Assembly (NCBI RefSeq): GCF_963662255.1
Contig: NC_085047.1
Coordinates: forward strand, 55,364,006 to 55,428,005
Origin: Cinclus cinclus
Lineage: Eukaryota; Chordata; Aves; Passeriformes; Cinclidae
DNA length: 64,000 nucleotides
Direction of reading: 5' to 3'
The translations under genes were made by a program, and so were the position numbers. Positions 62,380 through 64,000 of the stretch are shown here, in pieces (the first letter of the stretch is position 1; each line of letters begins with the position of its first letter). The notes under the pieces are model-generated. The model was not told the DNA's origin and made no database searches. It saw only the letters and a list, made by a program, of their open reading frames with translations.

Positions 62380-64000
62380 ACCTGTGTGCCCTATGGCTGC
62401 AACCCGCGCGTGCCAACAAGTCACTGTGTCCCATGGCACGCTGTGGCTGGGAATGCCCCACCAAGGGCATGTTCAGACATGAAGTCTGACCAGACAGGCC
62501 AGAGGATACGATGTGGAAGGGAAAAGGGAAAGGCCATTTCCCAGGAAAGGCTTGGCAGTTTGACTTTTTGCCAGCTTTGCTTTGAATAATTAGCAATGCC
62601 CGGGAATGCGGGCCGTGCTGTCAGTAGGGCGTTGTCTGGTTGCACACTCCGAGGTTGTCTCCACATCTGCCAGCAGCATCCAAGATCCCAATGCAAAGCT
62701 CTGCTCTCTCACACAAAGTGTGGCACTGCGGCCCCTCTGTGAGGCCAGACCCTGCCCAAGGGCTGGGCAAAAGTGCAGAGCTCTGCAGGCAGGGCAGCCA
62801 GCAGGGAGTAGGCAGGCACACGGAGCACCCACTGCCCTCATGGCACTGGCACCTGTTGTCTCATCTGACAAACTTTGCCTGTGCAGAAAGGTCAAATTCA
62901 GAGGCTAAAGAAAAAGAAAATTAAAAACTGTCATTTATTTCAGAAACACATTTCTAAATGTTTACTCTTTAGAATATATTTAAATGTTTTCTAAACAGGA
63001 AATTTAAATGCTCCCCCAACTCAGCAGAGCTCCATCTTCAGAACACAGGTGTGAGGAGAGGTCCTGTTCAGTGGGACATGCTGCAAGCACAGGCACAACA
63101 CAAATGTCTTCTCAATGAACATCATCTGCCCTACTTGCACCACACTGTCACACACTAAGAAGTCTGTGTCATACAGAAACTAGGTTAAATGAAAAGGGTG
63201 TAGCTCTGTGAACCTTAATTTCAGCATTGTTTTGTACCTTCTGGGTCAGGACCTGAAGGTTTTTATCCATTCTTTTACAGATAGGAGTAGGTCCATAGGA
63301 GCTTTGCCTGAGTTAGAGCTAAGGCAGGAAATAGGGATTTGAGCTGGCTGCTGTGAGGGGGAAAAGACACCATCCTGAAAAATAAGCCTCATCAGCCTCC
63401 AGGTGCTACTGTGTGTGCATGTTTTATTGTGTTTTTAGCAGCCCAGCTGAACCCAGCCTTTCCAAAGGATGCATCGGAATGTCAAGCTGTGAAACTGCCG
63501 ATACTGCACCTTCCCCACTATTCCAAGCCTCCCTGTCAAAATAATAAATACTTGAAATTATAAACAAGTTAGCACATTGTGGTGGGGGACAATGTCCATA
63601 CCCTGCTGGTATGGACACACTCCCCATCCCTTGCCCCCAACTCTCACATGCCCTCTCTGCCCAGGGACAGGGACCACCTTCTCAAAAGTTATTCACAACC
63701 TCCAGGGACAAGACACACACTGACAATAAAAAATACTCTTGTGTTACAAGATTTGGGAGAGCCATGAGCAATCTTAAGCATAAAGCTGGGCAGGTTACTC
63801 ATGACTAACTGCTACATGGGCCACATCTTACTCTGCAAACATGGGGCAGGGGTCCAGGCTGTGCTTTCACAAGCAGCTCAACTCAGCAAGAGTGAGGAAA
63901 TCTGCTTTACTCCTTGTGGTAGCAAATCAGTACACAGCTTTCCCAGGTGATGCCATGCTTTCAGCAGTTGCTATTTACACTGGGAGAGAAGGAAGAGGGG
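62380..64000. other. Non-coding end segment, left half CpG-richer
   Basis: Between about 62390 and 62860 the sequence is visibly richer in GC and CpG than the rest (for example cccgcgcgtg at 62403 and cccgggaatgcgggccgtg near 62599), though short of a classical CpG island. Overlapping frames of about 80-101 codons on both strands there follow from the high GC. The right half returns to AT-rich sequence with nothing recognisable. No TATA box, splice-bounded exon or RNA gene could be assigned. Confidence 0.5.

Noticed and set aside
1..64000. tRNA genes, microRNAs, rRNA, CRISPR arrays, bacterial operons
   Set aside because: No tRNA A/B-box pair with foldable arms, no remembered microRNA seed with hairpin, no spaced direct-repeat array and no tightly packed long open frames were found by reading.

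Overview
The window looks like vertebrate nuclear DNA, most probably from a bird. It is AT-rich by eye, poor in CpG, rich in short homopolymers and microsatellites, and has no bacterial-style gene packing. The bird assignment rests on the transposon remnants. There is a CR1 LINE 3' end at 36181-36312 with the usual avian ending, an antisense CR1 fragment covering the end of its reverse-transcriptase frame at 11686-11960, and a decayed ERVL-type solo LTR at 10664-11136 of a family common in bird genomes. Two older MIR/CORE-type SINE remnants (6931-7044 and 56691-56836) fit any amniote. These identifications come from remembered consensus sequences; no search was run.

I recognise no protein-coding gene, tRNA, rRNA, microRNA or CpG-island promoter. 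All open frames are short (the longest is 171 codons, 61710-62225 on the minus strand). Most overlap unrelated frames on other strands and none shows a family signature I know. The window reads as a gene desert or the inside of a very large intron.

Layout: 1-10.6 kb is plain AT-rich sequence with one MIR remnant, a GGTT-type simple repeat and a palindromic HNF1-like site. 10.66-11.96 kb is the only transposon cluster. 12-23.8 kb is non-coding, with a C-rich tract able to form a G-quadruplex and one short CpG-rich piece with exon-like edges near 18.5 kb. 23.8 kb carries a composite TA/GT microsatellite. 24-36 kb is featureless and very poor in open frames after 31.8 kb. 36.2 kb has the CR1 tail. 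40.9-42.2 kb has two small tandem duplications and an 18-bp perfect palindrome. 51.2 kb has an AAAT microsatellite. 56.7-58.0 kb has the second MIR remnant, a second C-rich tract and long pyrimidine and A tracts. The last 2.3 kb (61.7-64 kb) is slightly richer in GC and CpG and holds the longest open frame.

No set of genes here works together, and I found no evidence of a new biological system. The best leads are modest: the exon-like piece at 18463-18531, the cysteine-rich open frame at 61710-62225, the CpG-richer end at 62390-62860, and an apparent scarcity of transposons that could mark a constrained regulatory desert.
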